This document shows, one piece after another, positions 11,601 through 26,600 of a stretch of DNA of 64,000 nt. The stretch lies in contig JABBOT010000002.1 of NCBI GenBank assembly GCA_016165875.1, forward strand, positions 23,822,265-23,886,264. Direction: 5' to 3'. The notes under the pieces are model-generated. The model had not been told where the DNA came from and did no database searches. It worked only from the letters and a program-made list of their open reading frames with translations. Within the stretch, counting starts at the first letter, position 1; every line of letters starts with the position of its first letter. Position numbers and translations under genes: made by a program. Source of the stretch: Acanthopleura granulata. Taxonomy: Eukaryota > Mollusca > Polyplacophora > Chitonida > Chitonidae.

Positions 11601-14600
11601 AACTGTCGCCCTCTGCTGGGCGAAGGCTGCGCGAGGATCGCGTTTTGACTTCGGAGCTTCAGGGGAAACTGAAATGGGTAAGGAAAACAAATGACCACTA
11701 CATTCTCTTCAAACAAAACTAAAGCAAGAGCATTTTATGGTATATGCCCATTCTTTAATCACAGAACCTTTGACATATTTGATTAATTTACGGCCTCTTT
11801 ATTTCACAGACGGAATTTCTCGATCAAAGTTTGATGCCAAGCGTACAAAAAGCTGCAAATCAAAACCACACCCACTCGAAGCATTTTACATGTATCCTTA
11901 TTATGTACATGTAGTATCAAACTTCCCTCAGAGTACTTGACCCACCATCTACAAAGTGGAATCCACAAAATAAACCCTTCAGGTGATAACCAAGACATTT
12001 CTTACCATGGGTGGGCTTCTTGTAGCCTGGATGCATGGTTGTTTTCTGTGGGGCAGTCTGTACAGACAACAGCGTGGGGTAGGGGTTGGTGTATAGCAGT
12101 AACAGGGGTTGATACCGGCTCCTTACACACTTCTGTACCACATCCTCCCACCGGGGACCAATCTGAAAACACGATATGTCCTCATCTGATCATGACTGAT
12201 GCAAGAAGCCTTTTAGTCACAGGACTTTTTAAAGCTATAAGATAAATGCAGGATTCATACATGTAATAAAGCAGCACATATCTTTATATACTTCAGGAAG
12301 AAGGCAATGCTATTATTAGTTGATGTATTTATTATTAGAAATGTTTATAAGTTTTTTTTTAAATTTTTGTATCTTACAGTGCATCACAGAAATAGATACT
12401 TATGCACAATGGACAAGGAAGTGAAAATAATAAAGGAATGGTATAAAGGGAAGTAAACACTGTTTGGGTTCCAATCTGACTGTTTACTGCAGTCAGACAG
12501 GTGAGTGAGGTAGAGGAAGAGAGAAATGTTTAATCCCTGTAATGTGACAGCGTCTATATCATCATCACAGCAAAGCCGCCCAAAAATGTCGCGGCAGATT
12601 GAACAAATGCCTATTATCTCACACATGGGGTTGAACGGGATTTGCAGATAGCTAGCAAACATGGCGGCAAGCCCAGGCATAAAGAGGCCATGCTTCACCT
12701 TGGAGAATGATCTGCTAGTGTAAGACCTCCCTCAGCCACCACTCAATATCAAGGGCCCACAGGAAAGGGTCTACGGCAGAGGGAAGAGGAACTAGGCATT
12801 GTTGTGGCCTTGTTTGGGTGGCTGTTTGTTCACTTGGCCAGCACAAGCCTTGTCCAAACCTCCGGTCCCTGGTTTGCCACTGAGCCTGTATTAGCCCATG
12901 GCTAACCTCTCACAAACAACCAATATTGACAGTCTTTATTTATCTTACCTCTCTAACAGTCGCATCGTCAAAATAGATCCAGACCTTCAGCTTGGAGTGA
13001 AAGACAAATGTGGAGTAATGCTTGCCATAATAACAGACCAATGCTGAGAGATTCAATTTTGGAAGCTTGCTGCCATCTTCAGTCATCACAGAGTGGAACA
13101 CCTACAACCATCAATGTATATCCAATATACACTTCTGTTTATAAATATACACTGTTTTTTTTTTTAACCTGGCATCTTTACGTGTAACCATACACTATTA
13201 AACAACTGAACGATATTATACTTAAAGTATCTCCTGATAAGCAAATTTTAAATGTGAATTTGAATACTACTCAAAATGTATGTGGTAATGAAATCTGCAT
13301 TTTCAACACACTACTGTTTGTGTGTCTCGACTTGTGTACAAGATCAATTAAACTGTCACAGCTGAGTGAGCAATATAACACAAGCATGTGATGTGTGCTT
13401 AACTGGCATTTAATTCCTATGCCTAATGCAGCAGTCAAGTTCACAGACTCCAAGTTTAATGTTGTCTATGTACACAGAGTGTGTTAGTGATGTAAACCAA
13501 GTTCAGTTTCAGATACATGTCTTCTTGCACACTTACGTCTTGGAGCATGATTGTCGTGCCTAGGCTTCGCAACACATCTGTGACTAGGTCTCCACTGGGC
13601 CGCTCTGAGTCCCAAATCAAACCAATACTCACTGAAAACACAAAACCAGGACTTGGTGAGACAAGTCTAGAGTCACACAGCACAAGCCTAATACCACTTT
13701 TCTCACTCGGCAAATTTGATGAAGCGGTCTTACATCCATATCTAAATCAACTCCTGAGTCAGAGGGCAAATTTGACATGAGTGGCAATCGATCATTAAGG
13801 AATTTACCAGTTCCTCAAATATATCTGTGACATAACTACATGTACATAAAGGTTAATTCATCATAACAGGGGTTTTCTCACAACCATCTTTAATAAACAG
13901 AGACATACTCTTATCTTGTATATTTGCCAGTAGGTGCCTATCCATATATATATCTATGCTTATTTTCATGCAACAATTGGGCCTAGTAAAGCTAAACATT
14001 ATTAGTTCTCTGAAGGATTCAAAAATTTTCGTTTTCAAAACTAATTTCCTAAACTCTCATTCTGTGTTTACCTTTCATGTCTTATGGGAAATTTCATTCT
14101 AGAAAGTTAGCAGTTTAACTATGGATCACCTCAGCAAGGTTTAACAAGGAACCTCAGAAATCTCCAAAGTCTTAGCCATATTTAATAATAATCCTCTGTG
14201 AAGAATGACAGACGACTGTCAAAATCCTTGGCTTGGGTTTCCCCGATATGAGTCACACAGCTAAGTTATCATCATGAAGCCCAGTTGTCTCTGTACAAAC
14301 AACATTACCTGCCTACTGTATGTGACAGCAGTCACAACCAACCAGCCCTACTCCTCACAGGCACATAGTATCACACTAACCGACCTCTCCGTCCATTAGC
14401 ATACCTAATCATGGCTTACATTTAAAACTATTACCCTTCTGCTTTATAAATAATATATGTCAATATTTTTAAGTTCATTGTCAATGTAAAAGTTTTTGCC
14501 AGAAATCTGAGAGTAATAAAGAGTATTTTCTTGCTGAACTGAGAAATTATGACTTAAGAAATATTAATTGTTTTAACTATGTATTGAAAACAGAACATAC

Positions 14601-17600
14601 CAACATCAGGGAAGTTTAACAATGTTCTCCTCATCTGAACCTTTTTTCCACACATGGACTGCAAATTGATAAAAGAAACATACAATGTTTCACAGGTAAA
14701 CAAACACGTACTTATTATCTATAAATGGACTTCTTGTGATACAAATGAATTCATTTCTTTAACATTCGTTTTTAACATTTTGGCTAAATCAAAGGTAAAT
14801 ATACAGGTATGAGATCACTAATTACTCTGAAGACATTTTCAAGATTTGTCAATTCTCAAATACGGCCATGACAATTTATTCTTGAACATGCAGGTACACT
14901 GATGCCACATACTTTGTACTTTGTTTTTGCATTTATTACCATACACAGTAAAAACTGCAGTTTGGACTATATCTGTTGTACAGTAGTTATTTAAATTTTA
15001 CTGCTGATGGAGTAATTGAGGTGATGACATACTGGGCAGTTTCTGATGTCACCCATAGCCGCAGCATTCCGTAACAAGAGGCCAAACCTATCAGGGTGTA
15101 ACATATCCCCGGTCTCCCGCATCTGCTTTGCTTGGGACCTGCTCACACACAAAAAGCACACATATCAAGCTCAGGTCATTTGTCTAACCTCAGGCAAGCA
15201 ACTTCAATAAAGCTCTACTTCAGCTAAGTTAACCAATAACTACCAGAATAGATCGTTCATAAAAAATAAAATCATGACTTTTAATTAATTTGAGTTTAAC
15301 AGTCTTGATAAACTGGTTTGCAGTATCCCCTGACCTATTTCTTCCACTGAACACACAGTTACTGACACCTGATGTGTATGTAGAAGTCACTTACACTAAG
15401 GCACTGGCAGAGACATAGTGGACCAGTTCATGGAACCTCAAGGGGTCTGTCTTAGCCCCACAGGGACACACCAACTGCAACATGAACAATGCATTCATTA
15501 ATTACATGCAGGCCACATCCAATGGACAATTATATATTCAGAGTCAATGTAAAAAGTAAAATGGATTTTTTTTTTCCACATTCCCCAATTCCAACAGTCA
15601 ATGCAAAAACAAACATAAAGAAATAAAGTGTTTTTTATTCTTGAACAAAAACTTGATATTATAAATAGTTTCATGACCCAAGACCACATTGTAATGATTC
15701 TTTTTCTCCAACTTTATTCTTGTTTGACTTGTCTGTATTGGCAGATGACCTTTTGTATAGCACAGTTTGTGTATGTGCTGTATCTAAAGTTGGGTGGAAG
15801 TCCGGGTTACATCCGTGACAACAGAGAGAATTGATTGTGTTTGTGTATCAGACATTGTACCTGATCAAAAACTGTCATGGCAAACTTCTGATGAGACAAA
15901 CAATGAGGTGCGGTGCATGTGTCCTCGTTGTGATCGGTGGCGACGTGAAGATGTAACCTCCGTAAAATGTTCTCCTGAATAAACATGAAAAACAGATCAA
16001 CCCTGTCAACAGAGGTATATGGTAAACAGCCTACTGCCTAATCTAGGTCACCTGATGTTTACTATCTTCCCAGGTAGTGATCTAGATAAGCTTAATGTTT
16101 CTTGATACAACCAAGCTGTGTCGTAGCTGCACGACTTGGGTATTTTTTTTTTTCAAAGATCATGCACAAACCAGCTTTTATTCCAAGGAGACAAAAGCCG
16201 TCAGAAAATAGCCAGAAAGTCTCTAGACTGCTGGCTGATAGGTGCATGTCTAGCTTATGGCACCTTCAACATAGAGCGACAGTTTGAGACAGTGTGTCTA
16301 ATGCTTTATAAACTTGAATGTAGACATCAAAGGGCCAGGCTTATGCCGGTAATGCAGTCTGAACCACAGACCAAACAGTGTGACAGCTGCTAAATGCAAC
16401 CATCACACCTCTGCTAAAATAAACCTGCAAAGCTTAATCTTGTAACCGAAACTATAGCTTTCATTGCATGAATTAATGAAACTGTATACGACAAGTTATA
16501 CTCAAAAGTTTTTGCATACAGTCATCCTTTAAAATATGTCGAACAATGAGGCTTTTCATCAAGTTTTAATTATCACCAATGCCATAAGAAATTCTTGACA
16601 ATATGATTAGCAAATCCATCATAATTATTAACTTGACAAATAAAAACTCTGAAAGCATTAATAATTTCATATGGACGTCTCACTCAAAAAAAAAAAAATC
16701 AGCAAAGGTCTTTGGCTTGAAAGCCAGTTTCAACAAACAATTCTAAGGTTGCCTTGAACGGCCTCAAGACAAGAGCTGAATGTGTTTGTCAGGCTGTTCA
16801 AATACTGAAGCCATTCAGGTCTGTGAAAACACAAGAACATGTGCACTTACAAAACATTCAGCTGCATCATCCATGTGACCGAGCTGGTATCGATGCTGAT
16901 CAACAAACGTCTCGGCGAGAGCTTTCCGCAATGTGTCTGGGGGCAGAGAACTCTGGTCACTATATTGGAACTGGGTGAATATCACCTGCAATAAAACAGA
17001 AATCCATGTTTATGCAAGTCATCTTAACAGAGACTCAGGAAGCCTACACATATACCAGAACCCGTAACTGAAGACGAACAGAAAACACATATATGTATAT
17101 ATATGTACGTATGTCTTTATATTGAGCTCACAATAAACCAACCACGCATGAATGAGACATGAAGGCAGATTTGCCTTCAGAACCATATCATAGCTTGAGT
17201 TGCAACATATACATGTATGCTATGAATATCAGTAGTATGCCCGTAACTGTCACAACAATGAGATGTAAATATCATCACAATGTATATACTAATTTACAAG
17301 AAAAAAATAATACTGAAATGTGTACGACTGACTGAAATGAAACTGAACGTATTTCTGTATATCACTGTACATTCTGTATATATTTCTGTACATGTACGTA
17401 TAGATGTGTAGTCATAGCCTAATGTGCAAAAAACCATAAATCTTTGCCACAGATTCTAGTGTGTCTAATAGTGAGAAGTAATAATTCATTTCCACTCCTT
17501 TTCACATCTTTTGTGCTCAAACATAAGAGTATAAAACTGTCATGTGCCATTTCAGTATTACTTGTGAAGCGGAGAAAAGCCTTCTTACTTTAGTGCAAAG

Positions 17601-20600
17601 GCTTTTGAACTTAAATGAAAAGATCACTGCGTCCTGAGCGCACGTTCTGGTTACCAGTAAAACTCGTCCAACTGGATCAAGCCCACTTTAAATTCAACAA
17701 TATTTAATATGCTGGTGTTTGCACAGACCCATCCATGGTGAGCTGCAATGTGCCATAGGCTATCCTCTCCTACAAACACAGACACACACATTCTGGACTT
17801 AGGGTACCATACATCACATAGCCAGTGGACAGAAGGCATTTGTATGAGGAGATCCTCACAACTATGTACTAGTCAGTGAACCTGATAGAAAAGCTAGATA
17901 ATACCACAGACAATATAAGGCTGGAAGGATTATAGCTGGCAAACACTACAGTACCCCTATAGTAAGCTGTGTATTACCATGATAACAGCTGAGCCCACAG
18001 CCTGACCCCCCCCCCCCCAACTCCATGGTGAAAAGTCAGGTCAAGAAAACATTCAACATGTCCAATAACCACAAATATGCCCTGATTTCACTTTAATCTA
18101 AGTTTTAATCTACATAGCCTACCAACAGGTATAACACTGGAATTTCGGTCAACACTCTTTCACTGGTTTTACACTTCTAATAATCTTAAATATGCAACCT
18201 TGGAACAGGAATACCAGAATACATTAGTGGTGTATTGGTATTTACTGGTCAGGCAGTGCTCCTTGGCTACCCTGCTTTAGGCGTAGATCACAGCTGAGGA
18301 ACTATGCAGGTTAAAGTAGTGGTATGAAAAGATAGCTTAGCACAGAGAAAATCTGTGCAACATGAACCGGGTAAAACTAAGATAAACTACTACGTTCACT
18401 AAGCCATTCCCTGTTCTTCTGCCATATTTTTTCACATTCTGTAGCCTTTACGATCAGTAAATCCAAGATATAATAATTGACAAATTGTCAAATTACTGAC
18501 TTATGCTCACATAAGTCGACAACCTAATAAACCGTGTTGTTGCTGCCTGCACGTGCGCATCCGTGGTTGATCTTTATGCAAATTGATTGAAGGCATAGAT
18601 TTGTTTGGCATGGATGTAAATTTCAAGATATGATGTTACAGAGAGGTCAACCGCTGGTGCACATGCGCACCTTGTTGACAAAGATTTTAAAAACATGGCA
18701 GCGCCTGGCAACCTGCTAAATATGACACGACTTTTGACTCCGGCTAAGATTTACGGGATAAATATAGCGGTGGTTGGGCAAATGCAACTGTGAGGCAAAA
18801 TGTGCATAAATATTTCAGCTTTCAGAACTGTCGTGCTTTACGTGTATTCAGGAAGAATGCACATCCAGCATAACTGAACTAGGAGGGAGCTCTTTACCAG
18901 CTTTATACCTAAATTAGATCCACATCGCCATCTGGCTAATGGTGGCCAGGGATGTCCGCGTATCAGTGTATATAAACCACCCTTAGGTGGTCTTGGGCTA
19001 GTCAACACTGTAAGATTCAAGTAACTAGCCGTCACATCATGTGCTCCATAAAAAGGCGCAACGGTAAACGCAGCAGCAATGCATGCGTCATTTGCTGGGT
19101 ATGCCACAAGCTGAAAACATAAACTTCTGCTTCCTTCATCTCTAAAATATTTCATGTTTTTATTCCACACAGACTGTTAGGATAGTTAATACATGATGGT
19201 GTATAAACCATGGCCTTGCTCTGTTTGTAAGCTGAAGGCGAAGGGCCAGAGTGACCACTAATTCTCCCACCACTGGTCTTCACAGCTTCTAACTTCCTCA
19301 GGGGCATAGCTGACATTCCAAGCCATTAGCTATCCCCCAACCCCCTCCCCTCCCCTCCCAGGTTAACATCTTGACTGGTAAGATTCACTACATATACAGT
19401 GCTGGTATATCTATGTGCGTGACATCAGGATAAAATGTAAATACAAAATACTCCCAACAAATTATAATTAAAAAAACATGACAGATGTGAATGTACGCAT
19501 CACAGTGCTTTGTCTGGGTTTATCGGATTGCTACCTCTCAATTCCCTAAGTATTTTCCCCTAACAATACCTGCATACCTAAGCAAACCAGTGATTAACAG
19601 GCCTTTAAACAAAGGGGTGGTAGTTACAGAGGTACACCTCTGCTGCTGCTAGGTCAAGAAAAAACAAACAAACGCAATTTGAGCATTAAATGTCACCTGG
19701 CCTTAGCCTTGTTATTACTGGGTGAGTTGAGGTACCCCTCACCGCTATGTCCTGTGTGGTATAACATTACAGTTTCAACTTTTTGTCTGACACTAGGATG
19801 TACAGGAGAAAACATGACATGGTCACATTCTTTTCCAATGAGTACGCAGTGAAAAACTAACACTTACAGCTGCTAATTATGTTATCTTCTCTCACAGTTA
19901 AGACAGGATATTCCTTACATGTATATGTGTACTTAAATCATATCTATACCATGTCATCTACCATTCTTGATAATAATCTTGGCCAGGGTATGTTTCAAAG
20001 CTTTGAATTACACCTGTACGTATGGTTAATATTCATATCTCTAAGGGTTCATAACTGAGCACAGTCATGCAGAGGCTGTCAAGGGATCTATGAATTCAAG
20101 GATTAAGGTATATATAAATGTATACATGAAGATTTATGGCTTAATGCAACATTGGCAATAACACAGCCATATCATGGACACGGGTCAACGGTTCACATTA
20201 ATCTCTAATACTGTACATGTATTACTATTACATACAGGTATTGCGAAGCTTTAATAAAATCATTTAAATTGCCTGCTTAACCCCAATAAAGATCTACTGT
20301 CAGCAGGCATGCAATAAAATATATATCTGAGTAATCTATATCCAAAATACATGTACATATCAAAGCATCTTTGTACCTTTTTTTCCTTGTCGCGTAACAA
20401 TATGATACATGTGAATGAAGGAAACATCATTCAAAGTAAGATGTTTGAAGTGCTACAAGTATAGAAATAAGCCAGCTGTTGTTTGTTGTGAGAAAGAAAC
20501 TGCAAATGTACAGGCCTTCTTCATTCTTCAATGTCAGTATCCATTTGATTATGTAAACATGATAGGTATTACTTTGAATGGTTTGAGTTTTCTACTTAAT

Positions 20601-23600
20601 TTGCCTGGTCAAATATTTGTTGGCCTTCTCTTTGATGCCAGTGCCCAGTCAACCACACACCACTTCACAAGTTATATTACAGTGTCACACACAATCAACA
20701 TCCTAAAATAGTCATGGTGTGTGGCAATTTAAGCTTCCATGTACATTTCAGCCAATCAGGCATGATGCCATCTTTCAAACGATTACTTTCTGGTGAAGGT
20801 GTGAAGAAGCACTTAGATCAAGTTGGCAGACTTATCTTTCTACCTGAGTATCACCTTTATAGGCCTCATGCCAAGAGGTTAATCAGCGCTCTGGGGTAAA
20901 TAGTCCATTACTGTCTTCAGAGGGCTTCATCGAGCATTTACCTGCGATGTTGACAGTACTGGCCTGTCACCCCAGTCTGTGTGCTAAGTGTGCTGGTGTT
21001 GGTGCTCCCCCGCTAACACACCTCTCAAGCCATTCAGCCTCTATTTGCCATTGCAGCAATGACCCGGTTGGATCCCCCAAGGCTCTTTTTTCATCCAATT
21101 AATGAACATCCAGGCACAAGTGGACATCGGTGTTGTTAAAAAGCTTCAGCACACAAGCCATTGTTTGTCGCAATCAGGCCAAAAAGCCTATGCAAATACC
21201 AATTTAGGTTTACCTGGCCAAAGGTAATCAATCGTACAATTTAATTTCGAGAGGTGTTGAACTTGTGGCCAGCTATACAGGTAATATAAATCCATGCAAT
21301 ATTGATATATAATTTTGATATCCCTGATAGAGCCGTCTTGTCATTTATTAAATATTAGACAAAGCACATGGATCTTTGAACACAACACGCACCATTTATC
21401 ATAAGGTAATTTAGCAATTTTCGCTTTCTTTTTTTTTTCATTTGAAACATTAAACAAATGTGTGCCTGAGGAGAGAGAAACAGTAAGTTAAACTAAAGAG
21501 TATCGAAGCAGAAGATAAAAATCATTTACTCTGTTGTATAATGAAGTGCGCCAATGATCTAGATAAGACAAATTTCTTTTCTTGCAGAAATGCTCAACTT
21601 ACTCAAGCGTGAATACAACAAACATTCCTTCTTTAATCTCAATGTTTTTGACTTTAAAATGTCAATTTTTATATTTCCCCATTAAAAAGAGTACTAAAAT
21701 ATAGCATCTATAGAACTCCATGCTGAGGATTTATCATAATCTGAGTCATGGGAGGATGTGTACTCTCTCAGATAACTTATCAAGGCTCAGATATACATGG
21801 TGAAACTCTGTAAATAGGCTATAGCGCTTCAAACTTCTAGGAGGCTTACAAGACAAAACAAATGTGAAATTATTGAACAAAAAGGCTGTATTGTTGCTAA
21901 TTATAGAGTCCATAGGCAGCTCCATGCATGACTGGCCCCCACAAAAAGCCAGTCGTTGTCTGTGGGTATATATGCATAGTTGCAATCATCATGTTTTACA
22001 CACTTGGAGAATTCATGCATGTGTTGTGAGGCATACACATGCATATACAGGATAAAATCCACATGACTTCAGAAGTAGTGACCCCACTTTTTATACCGAT
22101 ACACTGTACATGCAGACAGATCAGCCAGCGTGTGACTCAGAAGGGTGCCTTCTTTGTTCCTGAATATGTCTGAGAAAACATTGATTTAGCACAGTTTCTA
22201 CACCAGACCATCATTTGAGCATCGATATACAGGTCAACCTTTCACCTTGGCATGTAAACGGGTGATCTGGTTTACATGCAGACCCTGTGTTCATTAATAC
22301 AACATGTACATATGTTCTGATATACAAGCATATCTACACAGATCTGGCTACAGACCCATTACACACAGATCAATACTTGCATCACTGCTGCTCTATGTAT
22401 AAAACCTACACATGTACATGTACCCTGCAGTGACTCTGACTGCCGAGTTGCAGCAATAGGCTCTAACAGTAAGTACACAGTACATGTTACGTGCAGACTA
22501 GTACCTCTTGCAGTGAGCTGAACTGTGTTTCAGTCAACTTGATTCTATGGTTAGATCCTGTGTCATGTAAATACTGAAATACTGCGACATGAATGCTGAC
22601 TGGCTAGGACCACTGAATGAAACGAAACCAGAAGTCAGGAGCTGTGACAACTGCACCATGACATAAGGTCTTTGACATGCAGCCATGGATGGGTAGTGGT
22701 ACCTGGAGGTGCAGGGCAGAGCACAGTGTCTCATGGATGTAGAGAACCTTAGTATGCCGTACACATACAGGATGTGACCATGACAGAGAATGTCTGCACA
22801 CAGGAATTATGACGAAGAAGCAAATTACTCAGATCTGGAATTCTCTTTAGCTGGTGCCTAACCTGCAAAGGTGTGATCTATCACTGAAACAGACATACAT
22901 CAGTGACCTAAAACTTTCCCCAAAAAATCTTTTTGTTGCTGAAACATCCATTTTTCCAGCAGGATATCACTCTACCTCCCAAACAAATCTCAAAAGAAAC
23001 ATTGTAATGTAAGAAATTTAAGGTCATAAGGGGAAATAACTAACAAAAACAAAGAAAACCGACAAGAAAGACGGATATTATCATTACTCTTATATTAACA
23101 TCTTTTTTAAACATCGAAATCTTTAACAATGCATATTTTTGGGACCTTATTATGGGCAATTGTGTAGTAACCAGTTGACATCACAGATGTGTGCTTACCT
23201 TCAGGGCACAGAATATACAGGAGTTGCCCATACAGCTGTGGCCTGAGAGCCGACGATAACTGCGCCGAAAGACATCCAGGTGCCAAAAGACCTGAAAATA
23301 CACAACAGGTACAATATTACAGATAAATAACCAACAGAATGCAGAGAATCAATGACAGAATATCTGGCATCACACATAAACAATCCTAATGAAGAGATAC
23401 ATGCCAAATGTACATACAGGTTCGCATATGACTTAATTAGATGAAGAAACATTCAACACATTTTAAATACATTATAAGACTATAATTATTATCTGGTTAA
23501 AAAAAACGAAACAAACACATTTAACACACATTTGACTGATTGGCTTCCAAAGGATCGCAACTTTCTGAAGCTGTACTTCTCCATGTACATCGCTGCACTG

Positions 23601-26600
23601 TAAAATATTGAAATGTCTAAGACTATTTTCATCATCTTTGAGTGTAAATTATACATATATTATATGTAACTATTCAGGTGAAAAAAAAATGGACATGTCC
23701 TGGTGTTAATATCATGAACCTTTAGGAGCGAGTGTACAAAAACATATCCCTGTCACATGAGCAGTGGTGTATTTTTCCAGTGTTTCATACACCTGTGTGG
23801 TGTATCTATGTACTGTCTCTAGTGCCGCAATGCTGCTGCTGTGATAGGCTGTCCTGGACACCAGCTGTCAGCCAGGGGAGTAAGGAGCACATGTTGCTGG
23901 GCCTATTGTCATGGAAAACAATCCTATTGATACAGGGTTGTGCGGCCCTGAATACTACACCCATCCCCTAGTAATCAATTTCATCTGACCGCTACCCTTG
24001 GGTAGAACACCCAGTTTGGGAAGTTATGATTACAGTTGGTGGAGCCAGTCGGCTAGCTACAATTGCTGACTCATCTCTTCATGTATATACAACACACACA
24101 GAACAGCAAAGCTGAGTTCAGCCATCCAGCCCTATATAAACTGCCTTGTTTATTTCTGTCATTCAAAGACTGGCTTACTCATCAAGGGGATAATTACATG
24201 TAGGGTAAGGAAAAAAATTAAAACAAATCCTCTTGACATAGCAGTGACCTCCTGAATTGAGAAGGTTATATACATATGCTTTGCTAATATCATGATTAAT
24301 ATTAAATAACCACCATATGCCTCTTTGTACGATGGCCAGATATTAAACTGTTCATTAATAAGTAATTGTCCCAACAGGATTAGCAAAGAAATAATTTAGG
24401 GCATTGTAGGAACTGACATGTAATTAAACACAGAGGTGCAACACATGCATTAATTGAGAGTGCAATTAAATAAACTTAACGGATGCAATACCACTTCAGT
24501 ATATCTGTAACCAATAATTTAACATAAGTGATAAGTAATTTCCACATGTTTATTTCTAATTCAAAATTTTTACCCTGCTAGATAAGCTCCTGAAAATGTT
24601 ATCACTTCTGTCTGCCCGCGTGAATAAATTAATCCATTTGTGTGATCTCAGCAGATAACCACTTAATAAGCAATCAGGAGAGGCATTTTTTTCTTCACTT
24701 AGACGCCTACAAATGTGTACCTAGAGTCTATACAGAATATTACAAATATTACTTCTTACTTTCATGTTACTGGAAATTTAGATACTACCTTAGCACACTT
24801 TAGCATAAATTTAGTCACTACTTTAGCATACTTTAGTGTGGACTAGAATAATTTACTTTTCCATGCTCAGGCTAACACCGTGAACTTAAACTAAAAAAAC
24901 TCTTACAATGTACAGATAAAAACTGCATTCAGCATTCCACTTAAAATTACATTTACCACAGAAAGGATAAGCAGACAACTTCACAGAAGCAGATTATAAT
25001 GATGACATGTCATGCAATCTGGCATGTACATTTGTAATAATAATTAAATCAGCTATTAACAAAGATGACAAATTTTTCTGGTACATCATATACACAGATA
25101 TCATTACTGTATATACTACAGTCTCTTAATGACACTCCCAGGTAGGTTATCATTTATCTGTTTATCCTCCAGATCTCACGTGTGTGGCAAATCTGTCCAT
25201 GTTAGAGGTTCCCGACTCAGCTCATCAGCACATGGAATCCTTCATTAATGGTTTATCTCGATCAGTAACAGATGCAGTCATGAAAATATTATCTGATACT
25301 ATCAAGAAATTGTAGTGTTGGTCAGTGTACAGGTCCTAAATCCCAGGGGTACTTTATCACAGTTTATATTGTAATGGGCACTGGCCACTGTCAGGTCATG
25401 TGATGCTGTCCTATTGTTTCATTGGCTGTCACGGTTGATAGATGACCAGTGCTAATTTCCTGGAAGTGAATGGGTGCAGACTTTCACTTGTCACAGGACC
25501 ACTGTACTAATGGCAATGCTGTGACCAGGTGTCACCAGTGACTTCCCGACTTATTACCTGTCACAGGACACTGACACATGACCAATGGCTACTTCTTAGT
25601 TTAATAGGCCAAATCAGACAATGTGCCAACGGAGCATGAAATATTCCTCTCATTACTGACTCTCTCTGAGGTACCGTATCATTGTTCTCCATACAGTCAC
25701 AAATGTTCCCTGATCAATATAATGCTGGAGAAATACTAAAGTAGTGGTTGTAATTAAATTAATATCAATTCTAAGTGGTCTTTATCAATCCACCAGTTTA
25801 ATAGCTGCATTTCAAGTTCCTACAGCAAAAACTTAACGTGCTGCAAATAAAAAGTTTGCTTCAAATTATCAGTTACGTGTATTATAGCTCTCTGGATACT
25901 TTTTAAAACAAGAAAATCTGTATGATAAAACTTAGTATCAAAGACATAGCCAGTTTTCATGGAAAACACTTGTTGTACGTAAACCTTTTTAAAAACAGTT
26001 CTTCCGTTGCCAAGTTACTCTGCACAGGTAACCCACCTGGGGACATCTGTCAATACTCGTTAAGCACAGGTGAAATCACACCTCTGAGTTAATCTAAGGG
26101 GCATTCCTCGACAAAAGACCCTGAAGTTCATATGCAGACAGCGAGCTGTCAGGGTTGATACCAGAGTGTTGGGTGAATGCAGGCTTTGATATATGTAAGC
26201 TGCTACATTCAAACACATGGAATTCTGAGACAGAGGAAGTTCAAGTGCATGATAACCTGAATAATGATTTCAGTTTTTTCATCAAACTAAAATTCATTCA
26301 CATCCAAGCTGTGTAATGTTAGGGAGACAGCTTTTTATATTTAAATGTGCAACTTCCTGCCACATTCAAGTGCTGGGGCCATGGTGCTACAGAAAAAAGG
26401 TTCAAGAGTCTGCAGGACAAGCAGATCAAAGCTTGGATGTGAATGAAAACTGGCTTTGGATAAAAAGTGTCCCCACCTGTGCTGACCCAGGGTCAAAAGC
26501 AAGCTTATTCCTATGGAGTAATGATAGGAAATGATTCACCATCTGTATTGTGGGTTGGATAGCTATGTCCTGTCCTTAAGGGCAGTCAGAGATCATCAGA

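Larger units (their letters stand above)
6889..16850 (-). other. USP54-like introns between coding exons 3 and 16
   Basis: Introns here run from about 170 to 970 bases. Those above 300 bases are 6889-7358, 9433-9829, 11669-12005, 12163-12948, 13102-13536, 13632-14600, 14659-15032, 15475-15860 and 15975-16850. All are AT-rich and I saw no second gene or mobile element in them, only short poly-T and poly-A runs. Confidence 0.75.
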
